Source: Prevotella sp.
GTDB lineage: Bacteria > Bacteroidota > Bacteroidia > Bacteroidales > Bacteroidaceae
Length of the DNA: 64,000 nt
NCBI GenBank assembly: GCA_017623155.1
Contig: JAGAPR010000004.1
Span: forward strand, 1-64,000
Direction: 5' to 3'
Positions within the stretch are counted from its first letter, which is position 1. Every line of letters begins with the position of its first letter. The notes beneath the pieces were generated by a model, which was not told the origin of the DNA, did no database searches, and worked only from the letters and a program-made list of their open reading frames with translations. A program made the position numbers and the translations under genes. Positions 33,371-41,253 of the stretch are shown in pieces.

Positions 33371-34480
33371 ATGGAAAACCCTGCCGGGCGGAAGATAATA
33401 CATGTGGACATGGACGCGTTCTTCGCCTCCGTGGAGCAGCGCGACCATCCCGAGCTGCGCGGACTGCCGGTGGCCGTGGGGCACGACGGTCCGCGCGGTG
33501 TCGTGTCTACGGCAAGCTACGAGGCCCGGCGGTTCGGCGTGCGCTCGGCAATGCCCATGTCGAAGGCAAAGCGGCTGTGCCCACAGCTGATAGTTGTGAA
33601 TGGCAGTCATGCCCGGTATAAGGCTGTGTCGGAGGCGGTGCACGCCATCTTCACCGACTATACCGACATCATCGAGCCGCTCTCGATAGATGAGGCTTTC
33701 CTCGACGTCACCGAAAACAAGCGCGGCATGCCCCTCGCCGTCGACATTGCGCGGGAGATAAGGCAGCGGATACGCTCGGAGCTGCATCTGACGGCTTCGG
33801 CGGGAGTGTCGTACAACAAGTTTCTGGCAAAGATTGCGTCGGAGGTTAGAAAGCCGGATGGGCTCACCGTCATTCATCCCGACCGTGCGCTCGACTTCAT
33901 CTCGGGACTGAAGATAGAGGATTTCTGGGGTGTCGGGCCGCGCACGGCCGAGCGGATGCACTATATCGGCATCTTCACCGGTGCCGACCTGCGCCGCTGT
34001 TCGCTGCGCCACCTTACCGAAGTGTTCGGCAAGATGGGGCGCACTTATTATGATTTTGCCCGCGGCATAGACCTGCGGCCCGTCGAGACGGAGTATGTCC
34101 GCAAGTCGGTGGGCTGCGAGCAGACCTTTGCCGAGGACATATCCGTGCGCTCGGCGGTGCTGATAGAGCTGTACCACACGGTTCTCGAACTCGTCCGCCG
34201 CATTGAGAAAGGGCACTTTGAAGGGCGTACATTGACGCTGAAAGTGAAGTATTCCGATTTCACGCAGATAACGCGGAGCATCACCCAGAGCCGCATCCTC
34301 ACCTCGAAAGACGACATCCTGCCCGTGGCCAAGCGCCTGCTGCGCGAGGTCGACTACTCGGTCGCCCGCCCGATAAGGCTCATCGGCCTCTCCGTGTCAA
34401 ACCCGTCGCTCGAAGCCGACATGCACAGAGACGAATGGGTGGAGGGTTATTTGGAGTTTGAGGAGTGGGATTCAGTATAG
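33371..34480 (+). CDS. dinB: DNA polymerase IV (Y-family)
   Basis: A 369-residue translesion polymerase. The catalytic acidic residues lie in HVDMDAFFASVEQRDHPELRG and IIEPLSIDEAFLDVTENKRG. The thumb and little-finger domains follow (KIEDFWGVGPRTAERMHYIG, VGCEQTFAEDI). There is no obvious C-terminal beta-clamp motif of the QLxLF type; the protein ends EGYLEFEEWDSV. It is the last gene of the helicase/PPTase/rmuC/dinB run, suggesting a DNA repair unit. Confidence 0.95.
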   Translation: MENPAGRKIIHVDMDAFFASVEQRDHPELRGLPVAVGHDGPRGVVSTASYEARRFGVRSAMPMSKAKRLCPQLIVVNGSHARYKAVSEAVHAIFTDYTDIIEPLSIDEAFLDVTENKRGMPLAVDIAREIRQRIRSELHLTASAGVSYNKFLAKIASEVRKPDGLTVIHPDRALDFISGLKIEDFWGVGPRTAERMHYIGIFTGADLRRCSLRHLTEVFGKMGRTYYDFARGIDLRPVETEYVRKSVGCEQTFAEDISVRSAVLIELYHTVLELVRRIEKGHFEGRTLTLKVKYSDFTQITRSITQSRILTSKDDILPVAKRLLREVDYSVARPIRLIGLSVSNPSLEADMHRDEWVEGYLEFEEWDSV

Positions 34481-34516
34481 AAACAAGCCCCTGTCTGTAT
34501 GTATTCACGCGCTGTG

Positions 34517-34661
34517 TAGGGACCTATTCTTGTATTTGTCCGCAGCCCGTAAGGGCTAAGAAAGGCCATAGAAAATGCTTTTTTCGTATAAAGATTAAGT
34601 TAATGCGGTTGTAATGACTTAGTCCTTACGGGCTGCGGACAAAGACAAGACTCTGTCCCTA
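34517..34661. repeat. Long inverted repeat, MITE-like
   Basis: Two 44-base arms, 34517-34560 and 34618-34661, are inverted copies with about seven mismatches. The outer ends are TAGGGAC / GTCCCTA and the arm cores TTGTCCGCAGCCCGTAAGG / CCTTACGGGCTGCGGACAA are perfect. The 57-base centre is AT-rich and has no ORF. It lies 36 bases after dinB and could act as a terminator or be a non-autonomous mobile element. The remaining gap up to 34784 shows nothing recognisable. Confidence 0.75.
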
Positions 34662-34783
34662 CTTGTCGGATGATATGTTGTTATGCCGGATTGACGTTGT
34701 AAAAATGCTTGTTTAGTGTTCGTTTTGGTATAATAAATAATACAAGCGGAGTGATGTCGCCTGCATTATTTTGTAGTCATTAA

Positions 34784-35275
34784 TTAAATGGTTATTGTAG
34801 TATTAGATGCTACTGTCGCATCAACTTCGTATCCGACTTTCATTATTGCCTTGCCACCACAGGGGAAAGGAAGGCAAGTTAAACAGAAAACGACAACCGA
34901 TACAGGAGTCCGATTGTTCCCTTTTATATATACATCAGATGATGTAAAGTTTACAATATCCCCATTGGGAGTGATTAAATTGCGTATTTTTATTCCAAGA
35001 CGGCCTCTTGTTCCAAAGCATGTTGACCGCTTCGCTTCATATACAACGCCTTTAGCTAATGAACCGGCGGGTATGGCAATTCTACCATCAACGATAATAT
35101 CTCTTGTAACTTGAAAGTCTACAGGCTCTCCTACATGCGCTTTTGCTCCTCTGACTTCTTTTGTAGCTTCTAAAGGAACGATTGTACCGGCTTTAATAGT
35201 AACTTGTTCTTTTTGTGCAAAACATGACAAACTTGCAGATACAAGTATAGTCAATGATAATAAAAAGTTTTTCAT
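34784..35275 (-). CDS. Secreted protein of unknown function
   Basis: A 163-residue exported protein with signal peptide MKNFLLSLTILVSASLSCFA, then QKEQVTIKAGTIVPLEATKEV, GEPVDFQVTRDIIVDGRIAIPAGSLAKG (a beta-rich pattern as in SH3/SAF-like surface domains), a Cys-containing region (LTCLPFPCGGKA), and a C-terminus ending SNTTITI. I do not recognise a family beyond the general resemblance to small secreted Bacteroidales proteins. Its GC content is lower than that of neighbouring genes. It follows a 58-residue membrane ORF by 44 bases in the same direction, and the two probably share the promoter at 35581. Confidence 0.65.
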   Translation of the reverse strand: MKNFLLSLTILVSASLSCFAQKEQVTIKAGTIVPLEATKEVRGAKAHVGEPVDFQVTRDIIVDGRIAIPAGSLAKGVVYEAKRSTCFGTRGRLGIKIRNLITPNGDIVNFTSSDVYIKGNNRTPVSVVVFCLTCLPFPCGGKAIMKVGYEVDATVASNTTITI

Positions 35276-35319
35276 TCGTTTTATTAATATGTGCCAAATA
35301 TCCCCGAAAATGGCTGTTA

Positions 35320-35496
35320 CTATTTTTTAAGCGTGGGGACTATTGGATATTGTTTCTTCGAGGTTGTGGAAGAACCCGCATACAAACAATAAGCAATAGC
35401 CCACGCTATCAGATATAATATACCATTGACATGGATATAATAATCATAAGCGTGAGCATTATTGCTATCACCCCTGTATGCTTGAAACTTCCACAT
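35320..35496 (-). CDS. Small membrane protein, 58 residues, unknown
   Basis: Reading leftward from ATG 35496 gives MWKFQAYRGDSNNAHAYDYY, one hydrophobic segment (IHVNGILYLIAWAIAYCLYA, residues 21-40) and a short tail ending PTLKK before TAG at 35320-35322. It is shorter than usual gene-calling limits. In its favour: a clean transmembrane helix with positive residues after it, location between a good promoter (35581-35590) and a codirectional secreted-protein gene, and normal codon use. The absence of a known family or a clear ribosome binding site is against it. Confidence 0.5.
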   Translation of the reverse strand: MWKFQAYRGDSNNAHAYDYYIHVNGILYLIAWAIAYCLYAGSSTTSKKQYPIVPTLKK

Positions 35497-35580
35497 TTCG
35501 AAGAGGGATAATATCTTTAACGCTCTGTTTAATTGTCAATCCGTATGTAATGCCATCACAATGGCATTGCGGATAGATGC

Positions 35581-35590
35581 TGCAAAGATA
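35581..35590 (-). promoter_or_regulatory. -7 promoter element, leftward
   Basis: Minus-strand TATCTTTGCA, directly beside the dyad array at 35599-35679 and 85 bases before the ATG of the 58-residue ORF. Confidence 0.65.
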
Positions 35591-35598
35591 GTGAAAAA

Positions 35599-35679
35599 TG
35601 CACTATGAAAGTGCAAAAAACGAAAGAATTTGCACTTTTACAGTGCAAAATAGCGTCGGGATTGCACTGTTGCAGTGCA
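35599..35679. promoter_or_regulatory. Three TGCACT-N5-AGTGCA dyads at 32-bp spacing
   Basis: The 17-bp dyads start at 35599, 35631 and 35663, exactly 32 bases apart (about three helical turns). The arms are identical in all three while the centres differ (ATGAA, TTTAC, GTTGC). The first overlaps the expected -33 region of the leftward promoter at 35581-35590. This looks like an operator array for a dimeric regulator. The regulator itself is unknown. Confidence 0.75.
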
Positions 35680-35691
35680 ATCCCGACGCTA
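35651..35691. terminator. Strong hairpin after alaS
   Basis: TAGCGTCGGGATTGCACTG (35651-35669) pairs perfectly with CAGTGCAATCCCGACGCTA (35673-35691) around a 3-base loop. It is 42 bases downstream of the alaS stop and includes the third dyad of the array, so it probably terminates alaS mRNA. A run of T on the minus strand follows weakly. Confidence 0.65.
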
Positions 35692-35732
35692 TAATGGATT
35701 ATAATGAGTCTGTAAAACGGACTGTTCCGCTA

Positions 35733-38351
35733 TTATAATTTCGCCAGTTCGATGACCTTATCGACAGCGGAGCTCAGTCCGTCGGCGTTCTTTCCGCCGG
35801 CCGTGGCGTAGTGGGGCTGTCCGCCTCCGCCGCCCTGAATCAGCTTGGCGGCCTCGCGGACCATCTGTCCGGCGTTCAGGCCGTGGCCGCTCACCATGTC
35901 GTCGCTGAGCATCACGCTGATCATCGGTTTGCCGTCGGCCACCGTTCCTATGGCGCAGACGAGGTTTTCAGGCACTGCCTGACGTATCTTGAACACCAGA
36001 TCCTTGGCCTCGGCCGGTCCGAGCGGCAGCACAGACGTTATCACCGTCGTGCCGTTGACCGTGCGTGCCTTGCTGACGAGCGTGTCCTTGGCGCGCTCTA
36101 CGGCCTGCGCCTTGAACTGGTCAATCTCTTTCTTCATCGAGTCGTGCTCGTCGATATACTTGCTGATGACACCCTTCAGGTCCTTGGCGTTGTTGAAGAG
36201 GCCCTTGATGGCCTTAATCATGTCTTCAAGGCCGTACATCATCTCCTCGCATTCCTTGCCCGTCTTGGCCTCGATGCGGCGTATACCGGCGGCCACGCTG
36301 CTCTCGCTTACAATCTTGAACATACCTATCCGGCCTGTCGACGATGCGTGGATACCGCCGCAGAACTCGCAGCTCGGTCCGAACCGGATGACGCGCACCT
36401 TGTCGCCGTACTTCTCTCCGAAGAGGGCGATGGCTCCGAGCTTCTTTGCTTCCTCGATGGGGATGTCGCGATGCTCGTCGCGGTGTATGTCCTGACGTAT
36501 CATGTCGTTAACCATCCGCTCTACGGCGCGCAGCTCCTCGTCGGTTACTTTCTGGAAGTGCGAGAAGTCGAAGCGCAGCGTGTCGGCGCTGACGTATGAG
36601 CCTTTCTGCTCCACGTGGTCGCCCAGCACCTGCTTGAGAGCATAGTCGAGCAGGTGGGTAGCTGTGTGGTTGGCGGCGCTGCCGTCGCGCTTGTCTGTGT
36701 CTACGCATGCCATGAACTCTGCCTCGGGGTTCTTCGGCAGTTCCTTCACGATGTGTACGCTCTGGTTGTTCTCGCGCTTGGTGTCGGTGATGACCACTGT
36801 CTCGGTCTCGCTGACGAGCACTCCGCAGTCTCCCACCTGTCCGCCCATCTCTCCGTAGAACGGCGTGTTGTCGAGCACCAGCTCGTAGTATGTATTCTTT
36901 TTCTGTGTCACCTTGCGGTAGCGCAGTATGCGGCAGTTGTGTTCGGTGTAGTCGTAGCCGACAAACTTCTGCTCGCCCGGCATCAGTTCGGTCCAGTCGG
37001 AGTTCTCCACCTGTGCGGCGTTGCGTGCGCGCTCCTTCTGCTTCTGCATCTCCTCGTCAAACTGCTGCCCGTCTACGGTCACTCCGTTCTCGCGGCAGAT
37101 GAGCTCGGTGAGGTCGAGCGGGAATCCGTATGTGTCGAAGAGGCGGAATGCCTGAGCACCGTCGAGCTCGCTCTTGCCTTCAGCTTTCAGCTTCCCCATT
37201 GCCTCGTTGAGCATGCTGATGCCCTTGTCGAGCGTGCGCAGGAACGAGTCTTCCTCTTCCTTGATTACCTTGCCGATGAGCTCGCGCTGTGCCTTCAGTT
37301 CGGGATAGGCATCTCCCATCTCGCCGATGAATACCGGCAGGAGGCGGTGGATGAATGCCTCTTTCTGTCCGAGGAAGGTGTATGCGTAGCGTACGGCGCG
37401 GCGCAGGATGCGGCGGATGACGTATCCGGCCTTGGCATTGCCGGGCAGCTGGCCGTCGGCGATGGAGAATGCCACGGCGCGCAGGTGGTCGGCGATGACG
37501 CGCATGGCCACGTCGGTATTCTCATCCTTGCCGTATTCCATGCCCGAGAGACGCGAAATCTCCTTTATTATCGGCTGGAACACGTCTGTATCGTAGTTAG
37601 AGTGCTTGCCCTGAAGAGCGCGTACGAGGCGCTCGAAGCCCATGCCGGTGTCTATCACGTTCATGCCGAGCTTCTCGAGAGAGCCGTCTGCCTTGCGGTT
37701 GAACTGCATGAAGACGAGGTTCCATATCTCGATTACCTGCGGGTCATCCTTGTTTACCAGTTCGCGGCCCGGGGTCTTGGCCTTCTCTTCGGGTGTGCGC
37801 GAGTCGAGATGAATCTCCGAGCAGGGCCCGCATGGTCCCGTGTCGCCCATCTCCCAGAAGTTGTCGTGCTTGTTTCCGTTTATTATGTGGTCGGCCGGCA
37901 CGTGCTTGGCCCATATAGCTGCGGCTTCGTCGTCGCGCTCGAGGTTCTCTTCTTTCGAGCCTTCAAACACCGTAACGTAGAGGTCTTTGGGGTCGAGTTT
38001 GAGCACGTCGACGAGATATTCCCATGCCATGTCTATGGCGCCTTCCTTGAAGTAGTCGCCGAAGCTCCAGTTGCCGAGCATCTCGAACATCGTGTGGTGG
38101 TATGTGTCGTGTCCCACCTCTTCGAGGTCGTTGTGCTTTCCGCTCACGCGGAGGCACTTCTGAGAGTCTGCGCGGCGGCGTGGCTCCGGCTCGCGTGTGC
38201 CGAGGATAATGTCTTTCCACTGGTTCATGCCGGCGTTGGTGAACATCAGCGTCGGGTCGTCTTTTATGACCATCGGTGCCGATGGTACGATGGCGTGTCC
38301 TTTCGACTCGAAAAACTTTTTGTATGAGTCGCGGATTTCGTTTGCTGTCAT
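35733..38351 (-). CDS. alaS: Alanyl-tRNA synthetase
   Basis: An 872-residue class II aminoacyl-tRNA synthetase. The catalytic core is at the N-terminus ([35 protein letters not shown], GRFxx-type motif 3 region), the editing domain has the metal motif [11 protein letters not shown] and later [10 protein letters not shown], and the C-terminal domain ends [10 protein letters not shown] start at ATG 38351, with a second ATG just before it at 38354; the frame extends further upstream only across the promoter. The coding sequence is GC-rich and well biased, as expected of a highly expressed gene. Confidence 0.97.
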   Translation of the reverse strand: MTANEIRDSYKKFFESKGHAIVPSAPMVIKDDPTLMFTNAGMNQWKDIILGTREPEPRRRADSQKCLRVSGKHNDLEEVGHDTYHHTMFEMLGNWSFGDYFKEGAIDMAWEYLVDVLKLDPKDLYVTVFEGSKEENLERDDEAAAIWAKHVPADHIINGNKHDNFWEMGDTGPCGPCSEIHLDSRTPEEKAKTPGRELVNKDDPQVIEIWNLVFMQFNRKADGSLEKLGMNVIDTGMGFERLVRALQGKHSNYDTDVFQPIIKEISRLSGMEYGKDENTDVAMRVIADHLRAVAFSIADGQLPGNAKAGYVIRRILRRAVRYAYTFLGQKEAFIHRLLPVFIGEMGDAYPELKAQRELIGKVIKEEEDSFLRTLDKGISMLNEAMGKLKAEGKSELDGAQAFRLFDTYGFPLDLTELICRENGVTVDGQQFDEEMQKQKERARNAAQVENSDWTELMPGEQKFVGYDYTEHNCRILRYRKVTQKKNTYYELVLDNTPFYGEMGGQVGDCGVLVSETETVVITDTKRENNQSVHIVKELPKNPEAEFMACVDTDKRDGSAANHTATHLLDYALKQVLGDHVEQKGSYVSADTLRFDFSHFQKVTDEELRAVERMVNDMIRQDIHRDEHRDIPIEEAKKLGAIALFGEKYGDKVRVIRFGPSCEFCGGIHASSTGRIGMFKIVSESSVAAGIRRIEAKTGKECEEMMYGLEDMIKAIKGLFNNAKDLKGVISKYIDEHDSMKKEIDQFKAQAVERAKDTLVSKARTVNGTTVITSVLPLGPAEAKDLVFKIRQAVPENLVCAIGTVADGKPMISVMLSDDMVSGHGLNAGQMVREAAKLIQGGGGGQPHYATAGGKNADGLSSAVDKVIELAKL

Positions 38352-38420
38352 CATAATTATTTCGTGATTATAAAATTTATTTTCAGTTACGCGGTTGTGC
38401 GATAACAACGCAAACCGGAT

Positions 38421-38429
38421 GCAAAGATA
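38421..38429 (-). promoter_or_regulatory. -7 promoter element of alaS
   Basis: Minus-strand TATCTTTGC, about 70 bases before the alaS ATG. Confidence 0.7.
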
Positions 38430-38519
38430 CTCCGTTTTTGCAACATCTGCAAATCTTTTCTTTATTTATTAAGGTGGTTTTATAAATTCAAAACCATGCA
38501 ACGCAAATTTATGGATTTT

Positions 38520-38612
38520 GTTACTTGGCCGAAGTAACAGTGTTATGTGGTTAGCATTACATTGCCACTTCGGTCAAGTAACAGTGTTACGTAAGCCGCG
38601 TAACATTTCCGG
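38520..38612. repeat. GTTAC-type intergenic repeat, copy A
   Basis: GTTACTTGGCCGAAGT (38520-38535) pairs with ACTTCGGTCAAGTAAC (38567-38582) with one G-U position, and AAGTAACAGTGTTA occurs twice. The block ends with CCGCGTAACA. A related block lies at 49766-49852 and shares the GTTACTTGGCCG-type core. It is in the alaS/merR divergent gap; the rest of that gap (38430-38519) shows nothing recognisable. Confidence 0.65.
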
Positions 38613-38672
38613 AAAAATGCCGCTGCAAGTCAAAAAAACATTGAAAGTTTTGCTTGTGCGCTCGGTTTGCAC

Positions 38673-38681
38673 TATCTTTGC
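38673..38681 (+). promoter_or_regulatory. -7 promoter element of the MerR gene
   Basis: TATCTTTGC, about 62 bases before the ATG at 38744; a TTG at 38654 is near the -33 position. Confidence 0.7.
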
Positions 38682-38743
38682 ATTAAGATAGGCCGCGCCT
38701 CGGCAATTATTTTATAATAGAATTCAATAAAAATCGATGAATT

Positions 38744-39094
38744 ATGGCACTCAATACGAATAAGAATTTGAAATTGTATTATTCCATTAGCGAGGTGGCT
38801 CGTATGTTCGAACTGAACGAGAGTACATTGCGTTATTGGGAGCGCGAATTTCCGTATTTGCGACCAAAAACGGCGGGACCGAGCAATGTGCGGCAGTATA
38901 CGGACAAGGATATCGAGCAGATAAAACTGATATATAATCTTGTAAAAGTGCGCGGATTTAAGCTCGCCGCGGCAAAGAAGATTATCAGCTACAACCGTTC
39001 GGGAGCCGACAAGACAGCCGAGGTTCTTGAACGCCTTACCGGCATCAAGGAAGAGTTGCTGGCACTGAAGCATCAGTTGGATTATTTGGAGTGA
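38744..39094 (+). CDS. MerR-family transcriptional regulator
   Basis: A 116-residue DNA-binding protein. The winged helix is LYYSISEVARMFELNESTLRYWEREFPYLRP (about residues 10-40), followed by QYTDKDIEQIKLIYNLVKVRGFKLAAAKKII and a C-terminal dimerisation helix (ERLTGIKEELLALKHQLDYLE). There is no effector-binding Cys pair or extra ligand domain, as in the short MerR proteins widespread in Bacteroidota. The target is unknown. A DMT-family exporter gene follows in the same direction. Confidence 0.9.
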   Translation: MALNTNKNLKLYYSISEVARMFELNESTLRYWEREFPYLRPKTAGPSNVRQYTDKDIEQIKLIYNLVKVRGFKLAAAKKIISYNRSGADKTAEVLERLTGIKEELLALKHQLDYLE

Positions 39095-39142
39095 CAAGTA
39101 GGTAGTGTTGATTATTGAAATAATTATTGTCTGTATTTGGAT

Positions 39143-40099
39143 ATGAACACAAAGGTTATGGGATATTTGCTCGGCGCGATTGCCGAGATTTCTTATGGCA
39201 CAAATCCTCTCTTTGCCTTACCGCTGTATCAGGCCGGGATTGATACGGATTCGGTATTATTTTTCAGGTATCTTTTTGCCATTCCGATTGTCGGACTGAT
39301 GATAAAGGTACGCGGGCGTGACTTTACCGTGCGGCGTTCGGAGCTTCCTCCGCTCATAGTGTTGGGGTTGCTGATGGCCGTGTCGTCGCTCACTCTGTTC
39401 GAAAGTTACAACCACATGGATGTGGGCATCGCTTCGACATTGCTGTTTGTTTATCCCGTGATAGTGGCATTGATAATGCGGGTGATGTACAAGGAGCGGC
39501 TCACGGCGGAGACTGTGGTGAGCATTGCGGGGGCGTTGGTGGGAATAGCGCTGCTCAGTATTGGTGAGGGCGGCATGGTTCTAAGTACTGTCGGCACTTT
39601 GCTTGTGTTCGGCTCGGCACTGTCATACGCCTTGTATCTCGTGGTGGTAAACCGCAGTTCGATAAGCGGCATGCCCACTTTGAAACTCACATTCTATATG
39701 TTGGTGTTCGGTATGGGGTTGTTTGCGGTGCGGTTGTTTGCCGGCGACGGTCTTCGCGTGCCGCCGTTGAATGAGTGGTATCTCTGGGGCAACTTTTTGG
39801 CGTTGGCCGTTTTTCCCACGGCCATATCGTTTTTGTGCACTACGGCAGCCATAAAGCATATCGGGTCTACGCCGACGGCCATTCTCGGTGCGCTCGAACC
39901 GGCCACGGCAGTGTTTTTCGGTATGGTGGTATTCGGTCAGGATTTATGCGCTCGTGAGTGGCTCGGATTTTTCATCATCATTCTGTCGGTGTCTGTCGTT
40001 GTGGCGGGTGGAGGCATCACGCGCTATCTTCTGCGCATGAAAAAGATGTTTCCCCGGATTAGGCGAAGTGATAACGGTCGCAGTTTAGATGATGTATAA
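39143..40099 (+). CDS. EamA/DMT-family transporter
   Basis: A 318-residue inner-membrane protein with ten hydrophobic helices in two EamA repeats (about 5-140 and 155-290), as in drug/metabolite exporters. I start at ATG 39143; a TTG six bases earlier is possible. The first repeat shows ISYGTNPLFALPLYQAG and SLTLFESYNHMDVGIASTLLFVYPV, the second GSTPTAILGALEPATAVFFG. The C-terminus is a cytoplasmic basic tail. The substrate is unknown. A strong bidirectional hairpin follows. Confidence 0.88.
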   Translation: MNTKVMGYLLGAIAEISYGTNPLFALPLYQAGIDTDSVLFFRYLFAIPIVGLMIKVRGRDFTVRRSELPPLIVLGLLMAVSSLTLFESYNHMDVGIASTLLFVYPVIVALIMRVMYKERLTAETVVSIAGALVGIALLSIGEGGMVLSTVGTLLVFGSALSYALYLVVVNRSSISGMPTLKLTFYMLVFGMGLFAVRLFAGDGLRVPPLNEWYLWGNFLALAVFPTAISFLCTTAAIKHIGSTPTAILGALEPATAVFFGMVVFGQDLCAREWLGFFIIILSVSVVVAGGGITRYLLRMKKMFPRIRRSDNGRSLDDV

Positions 40100-40143
40100 T
40101 GAGTGTTTTCCCGATGTTCATATTCCAACGGGGCATTGTATAG

Positions 40144-40201
40144 AACATAAAGTGGGGCGCAGAGATTTACCGTTACAAATCTCTGCGCCCCACTTTATGT
40201 T
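40144..40201. terminator. Bidirectional terminator
   Basis: A perfect 25-bp stem (40144-40168 / 40177-40201) with an 8-base loop; its inner part is GGGGCGCAGAGATTT / AAATCTCTGCGCCCC. It separates the convergent transporter and pectinesterase genes. Confidence 0.85.
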
Positions 40202-40225
40202 GTGATATTGCTCTCGGCGTGGTTT

Positions 40226-41203
40226 TTAAATGTTAGGTTTCCATTCGTTGCTTAATCCGAAAACCTCTTCCATGGTGATTTTTGCAGCCTCTTTCTTTGT
40301 AAGCTGTCTGCTCCATTCCACGCGTTTGTCTGTTTTTGCGCCCTCGCCGCGGTTGTTGTATTCCATGTAGCGTGCGGTTTTCTCGCGCTCTTTCTGCCAG
40401 TGGTGCCAGCCTTCGGGACGTATGTGTGCGCCGAGGTCGCAGTTCATGAAAAGCGTGTAGCCATAGTCGCGCCACGGCCGGCCGAGATAAACCTTGGTTA
40501 TACCAGCATCGGCCGTGAGTCGGCAGTTGTTGAATACATATCCGTATTTGCAGCCGTTAGGCGTTGATGCCGCCGTGATGTATGAGTTGGACTTGCTGTG
40601 TATGGTGCAGTTTTCGAACCATGCGGTCGACGGACCGAAGATGAAGTCGGTCGTGCCCTCGATATAACAATCTTTAAACAGCAGTCTGGTGCCGGCCACT
40701 CCGGTGTATACTGTGTCCTGATGGCCGAGCAGTCGACAGTTTATGAACATCAGTCGGTCGCCTTCTGTATGTATGGCGACGGCTTGCCCGAGTCGTGCCG
40801 AGTTGTTTTCTATCGTTATGTTTTTGAATGTTATATCGCAGCCTTCCACCTTTACTGTGTATGTGCGGAATGTACCGATGCCTTTCGGGCGTTCTGTCGT
40901 CTTGATGTTCGCGTGGTCATCGTATGTGATGACGGTATTGTCGCGGTCTTCACCGAGTATCTCAATGTTGGTAAGCCATTGCGGAATGATAAGTTTTTCT
41001 TTGTATATGCCTTTCTTCACATATATCACCTTGTGGTATTCCATGAATGCGCGACACACTTCTATGGCCTCGTCTATGGTGCGGAACTCACCCGTGCCGT
41101 CGCGTGCCACCGTCAGAGTGTCGGGGTTGTCATACTTGTTTGCGGCTGTCGCGCACTGTGTTATTGCGATAAGAACAAGTGCCGGTATTATTCTTTTTAT
41201 CAT
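40226..41203 (-). CDS. Secreted pectinesterase (CE8)
   Basis: A 325-residue exported enzyme that removes methyl esters from homogalacturonan. The signal peptide is MIKRIIPALVLIAITQCATA. The right-handed beta-helix carries the CE8 motifs: GTFRTYTVKVEGCDITFKN, GQAVAIHTEGDRLMFINCRL with LGHQDTVYT (catalytic Gln and Asp), CYIEGTTDFIFGPSTAWFENC (second Asp) and LGRPWRDYGYTLFMNC (Arg and Trp). All catalytic residues are present. It is a single-gene unit without neighbouring pectate lyase or SusCD genes. Confidence 0.94.
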   Translation of the reverse strand: MIKRIIPALVLIAITQCATAANKYDNPDTLTVARDGTGEFRTIDEAIEVCRAFMEYHKVIYVKKGIYKEKLIIPQWLTNIEILGEDRDNTVITYDDHANIKTTERPKGIGTFRTYTVKVEGCDITFKNITIENNSARLGQAVAIHTEGDRLMFINCRLLGHQDTVYTGVAGTRLLFKDCYIEGTTDFIFGPSTAWFENCTIHSKSNSYITAASTPNGCKYGYVFNNCRLTADAGITKVYLGRPWRDYGYTLFMNCDLGAHIRPEGWHHWQKEREKTARYMEYNNRGEGAKTDKRVEWSRQLTKKEAAKITMEEVFGLSNEWKPNI

Positions 41204-41253
41204 TTTTGGTTTTGTTTTAATTGGTTTTAAAGATGGTTTATACTTTATATCTT

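Noticed and set aside
35599..35679. Possible mini-CRISPR (17-bp repeats, 15-bp spacers)
   Set aside because: Repeats are too short, their centres vary, spacers are too short, and no cas gene is near.
36615..38327. 570-codon open frame antisense to alaS
   Set aside because: It mirrors the GC-rich, strongly biased alaS gene; the peptide is low in charge balance and resembles no family. It is a shadow frame.
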